Assembly: GCA_023135015.1 (NCBI GenBank)
Contig: JAGLTZ010000260.1
Location: 1-6,619, forward strand
Reading direction: 5' to 3'
Origin: Candidatus Latescibacterota bacterium
GTDB lineage: Bacteria > Blakebacterota > Blakebacteria > Blakebacterales > Blakebacteraceae
Length of the DNA stretch: 6,619 bases
Of this stretch, positions 4,408-6,619 are shown piece by piece. The notes beneath the pieces were generated by a model. It ran no database searches. It was not told where the DNA came from and saw only the letters and a list, made by a program, of their open reading frames with translations. Made by a program: the position numbers and the translations under genes. Numbering within the stretch: the stretch's first letter is position 1; every line of letters starts with the position of its first letter.

Positions 4408-5943
4408 CTCAACTATACCACCGGTAAGCGCCCGGGCAAAATGACAGCTGCCATCCGCCGTCGGATCTGGCTGACCGCCACCCTGCTACTGCTGGTCCTG
4501 ACAGCCGTACGAGCGAATAGTATAAACGCTGAACTCAGTGAACCCGGCCCAGCGACATATCTGGAACAATCTCAGCAGGAAACCACACAGACTGGCGCCG
4601 TCAGCTCGCAGAGTAGGGTCCATCGGTTTCAGGCCGCCGTAGAACGCGGCCTCTTCTGGATGTACCTGGTTGCATTTCTCGCGGGGATCGCAACCAGCCT
4701 GACACCATGTGTGCTCCCCATCATCCCCCTAACGATCGCGGTCATTGGTGCCAAGACTGTGGAGAGCCGGATGAAGGGCTTCGCCCTGAGCCTCGTCTAT
4801 GTGCTGGGGATCGCTGTAACCTATTCAACCTTAGGAGTGGCATTCGCCTCCACAGGCACACTGCTGGGGAGTCAGTTTCAGAGCAAACCGTTCCTGATCT
4901 TCTTTGTACTGATCTTTACCCTTCTGGCTTTAGGCCTTTTCGGTGCCTATCAGCTGCAGCTGCCGGCTCCCATCCGAAACAGGCTGCTGGCGAAACAGGG
5001 GAAAGGCTGGTTCGGCATACTGTTCATGGGCCTGATAGCGGGCCTTGTCGCCAGCCCGTGTGCCGGACCAATTGTTGCCGGAATCCTATTATTCATCGCA
5101 GATACAGGAAACATTGCCCTCGGCTTTTCACTGATGTTTACCTTTTCGATGGGATTGGGTCTGCTCTTCCTGGTAGTGGGCACCTTCTCGAGCGAGATAA
5201 AGAAGCTCCCGACCGGACCGTGGATGACGGCAATCGAGAACGGGCTGGGAATAGCCCTGCTGGTGGTGGCCTTCTACTACCTCTCCCTTCTGCTGGATAC
5301 ATTCCCCTTTGTGCTAATCATGGGCGCAACCCTGGTTGTGGGGGGCGGCTTCGCCGGTGCCTTCACCCGGCTGGACACAGACGATAAAGGCTGGTTTCCA
5401 AGAACCCGGAAGGCCATCGGGGTTCTGGTAGTCGCAGCGGGGCTCTACTTCTTCGTTGGCGGGCTTATAACATACGGCCTGTTACTGCCTCCGATGGGTG
5501 GTATCGGATCGGGAAATGCCACACAGTCGCCGGCCGGGCAGGTCCTGGAAGGCCTATCTTCAGAATCGGTCGGTGTCGCCTGGAACGATGACCTGGAGGC
5601 GGCCCTTTTCTTGGCCGAGATGGACCGGAAACCGGTGATGGTGGATTTCACCGCAGACTGGTGTATCGAGTGCCGGGAGCTGGACCATTCCACCTTCAGT
5701 GATCCTGACGTAATCGAGGGGTTCAAGAAGTTCATTCTGGTCAGGATCGACCTGACCGACGAAGCTGATCCGAAGAACGAGGAATTTCGCAGGCGATACA
5801 GCATTCTCAGCCTGCCCAGCGTGACATTCCTTACACCGTCCGGGGAGATGCTGCCGGACTTTACACTGAGAGGGTTTATCAGGGCCCCCGAATTCCTCGA
5901 AATCCTGCAGGGCGTCCTGGAGGCTTCAAAGAATCCGTTATAG
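4405..5943 (+). CDS. DsbD-like thiol:disulfide interchange protein without the alpha domain
   Basis: This 512-residue inner-membrane protein passes electrons from cytoplasmic thioredoxin across the membrane to periplasmic thiol proteins. Residues 14-38 are a signal peptide or first membrane segment. The DsbD-beta/CcdA-type core spans about 84-362 with around eight hydrophobic segments and the redox cysteines C102 (SLTPCVLP) and C219 (ASPCAGP). The C-terminal periplasmic thioredoxin-like gamma domain (about 390-508) has the W-C-I-E-C site, C420 and C423, and a cis-proline at P471. The roughly 100-residue N-terminal alpha domain with its own cysteine pair, present in the E. coli protein, is missing. 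Only a short cysteine-free stretch of about 45 residues lies between signal and core. The start codon is TTG at 4405, chosen for GGAG seven bases upstream; ATG at 4441 is the alternative but lacks a ribosome site. It may act on cytochrome c maturation or disulfide-isomerase partners encoded elsewhere. Confidence 0.9.
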   Translation: MLNYTTGKRPGKMTAAIRRRIWLTATLLLLVLTAVRANSINAELSEPGPATYLEQSQQETTQTGAVSSQSRVHRFQAAVERGLFWMYLVAFLAGIATSLTPCVLPIIPLTIAVIGAKTVESRMKGFALSLVYVLGIAVTYSTLGVAFASTGTLLGSQFQSKPFLIFFVLIFTLLALGLFGAYQLQLPAPIRNRLLAKQGKGWFGILFMGLIAGLVASPCAGPIVAGILLFIADTGNIALGFSLMFTFSMGLGLLFLVVGTFSSEIKKLPTGPWMTAIENGLGIALLVVAFYYLSLLLDTFPFVLIMGATLVVGGGFAGAFTRLDTDDKGWFPRTRKAIGVLVVAAGLYFFVGGLITYGLLLPPMGGIGSGNATQSPAGQVLEGLSSESVGVAWNDDLEAALFLAEMDRKPVMVDFTADWCIECRELDHSTFSDPDVIEGFKKFILVRIDLTDEADPKNEEFRRRYSILSLPSVTFLTPSGEMLPDFTLRGFIRAPEFLEILQGVLEASKNPL

Positions 5944-6001
5944 GTGTGGACAGTATTAAGGAGCCATCCGTCATCTTTTCGAAAATACACATAGCACGCC
6001 C

Positions 6002-6592
6002 ATGAGCGAGTCGCCCAGCCAGACCGGGGAAACCCTTCCCGAGACCTATGAGGAACTGGTCCGCGAATACGGCAAGCGCGTCCTGTCAATCGCATACGAC
6101 TACGTCAAGGATTACGACGCAGCCCAGGATGTCGCCCAGGAGGTATTCATCCGGATCTGGCAGAAGGGAAAGGAATTCCAGGCCCGGGCAAGCGTTTTCT
6201 CGTGGATCTACAGGATCACGGTGAACCTGGCCATCGACCACCTCCGAAAGGCAAAAAGTCGCGGCAAACTGAGCACCAAAGAGGGGGATTACATTAACCA
6301 TTACCGTACCGAGCAGGAGTCAGGGTCTACCAGCACGGTCCCCGGTCTGGAAATGGAGCGGAGCGCACTCAGGGAACGGATTGATGACGGTCTCGAAGTG
6401 CTCTCGGAACATCAGAAACAGGCGTTCATCCTGCGCTACTACCAGGATATGCCGATCGATGAAATCGCCGCTATCATGGGCTGCAAGGAGAGTACGGTAA
6501 GGCAGCACCTGTTCAGGGCCTGCCACAAGCTTCAGGAGGAATTGAGCGACCTGGCAGGCAGCTACGGCATTGAGGAAGATGAAACACGTTAA
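6002..6592 (+). CDS. ECF-family RNA polymerase sigma factor
   Basis: The product is a 196-residue sigma-70-like factor of the extracytoplasmic-function class. Region 2 spans about 15-85: 'YEELVREYGKRVLSIAYDYVKD', then 'DAAQDVAQEVFIRIWQ', then 'FSWIYRITVNLAIDHLRK', which holds the core-binding and -10-recognition helices. A linker of about 35 polar residues follows. Region 4 (about 121-184) has 'LEVLSEHQKQAFILRYYQDMPIDEIAAIMGCKESTVRQHLFRA', a helix-turn-helix that reads the -35 element. ATG 6002 has no Shine-Dalgarno sequence and no in-frame alternative exists back to the stop at 5957. An AAGGAG at 5958-5963 is too far away for normal use. The gene follows the DsbD-like gene by 58 bases and is followed, with a 14-base overlap, by a probable anti-sigma factor that would hold it inactive at the membrane until a signal arrives. 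The specific regulon is unknown. Confidence 0.9.
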   Translation: MSESPSQTGETLPETYEELVREYGKRVLSIAYDYVKDYDAAQDVAQEVFIRIWQKGKEFQARASVFSWIYRITVNLAIDHLRKAKSRGKLSTKEGDYINHYRTEQESGSTSTVPGLEMERSALRERIDDGLEVLSEHQKQAFILRYYQDMPIDEIAAIMGCKESTVRQHLFRACHKLQEELSDLAGSYGIEEDETR

Positions 6593-6619
6593 GACACATA
6601 TTGATGAATACCTGAGGGA
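6579..6619 (+). CDS. Probable anti-sigma factor, first 13 codons only
   Basis: ATG 6579 starts within the sigma-factor gene (14-base overlap) and runs off the window. The visible residues MKHVKTHIDEYLR match the usual opening of zinc-finger-type anti-sigma factors (a helix with a conserved H and 'EYLxGEL'). GAGG at 6572-6575 serves as a closely spaced ribosome site. Position after an ECF sigma factor is the main support. The zinc motif and membrane segment would lie outside the window. Confidence 0.55.
   Translation, partial: MKHVKTHIDEYLR

Noticed and set aside
5445..6095. Minus-strand open frame of 216 codons across the DsbD and sigma genes
   Set aside because: It is antisense to the conserved gamma domain and the sigma factor, is rich in Arg and Ser as expected for a GC-rich shadow frame, and has no motif.

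Overview
The window looks like an ordinary chromosomal segment of a Gram-negative-type, fairly GC-rich bacterium (roughly mid-50s percent GC by eye). A DsbD-type membrane reductase and exported proteins point to a periplasm. PafB/PafC-like regulators, a DUF2007 protein, an M61 peptidase and TTG start codons fit lineages such as Gemmatimonadota, Latescibacterota-like or other FCB-group bacteria, or deltaproteobacteria. The sequence alone does not settle the phylum. No mobile element, CRISPR array or rRNA is visible.

Positions 1-3108 are read leftward. A small DUF2007 protein (3108-2848) is followed 6 bases later by a PafB-like WYL regulator (2841-1813). That overlaps by one base a PafC-like WYL regulator (1813-848). 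Together they look like a compact regulatory operon of the kind that controls DNA-damage responses in actinobacteria, but no proteasome genes are present here. After a 243-base gap holding a perfect 13-bp inverted repeat and a likely promoter comes the N-terminal third of an M61-family peptidase (604-1, cut by the window edge).

Positions 3199-4143 are read rightward, divergent from the regulators. They hold a rubredoxin, then 10 bases later a single-pass membrane protein of unknown function, then a 17-codon open frame coupled to it by an ATGA overlap. A tRNA-Ala(CGC) gene with encoded CCA lies on the minus strand at 4212-4287, followed by its intrinsic terminator at 4161-4194.

Positions 4326-6619 are read rightward. 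A promoter sits back to back with the probable tRNA promoter. It drives a DsbD-like thiol:disulfide interchange protein that lacks the usual N-terminal DsbD-alpha domain. After 58 bases comes an ECF sigma factor, and overlapping its 3' end are the first codons of what is probably its anti-sigma factor.

The genes suggest stress and redox themes (rubredoxin, DsbD, ECF sigma/anti-sigma, PafBC-like regulators), but nothing in the sequence directly ties them into one pathway. I see no clearly new system. The best leads are the DUF2007-pafB-pafC cassette, the unknown membrane protein coupled to rubredoxin, and the alpha-less DsbD.
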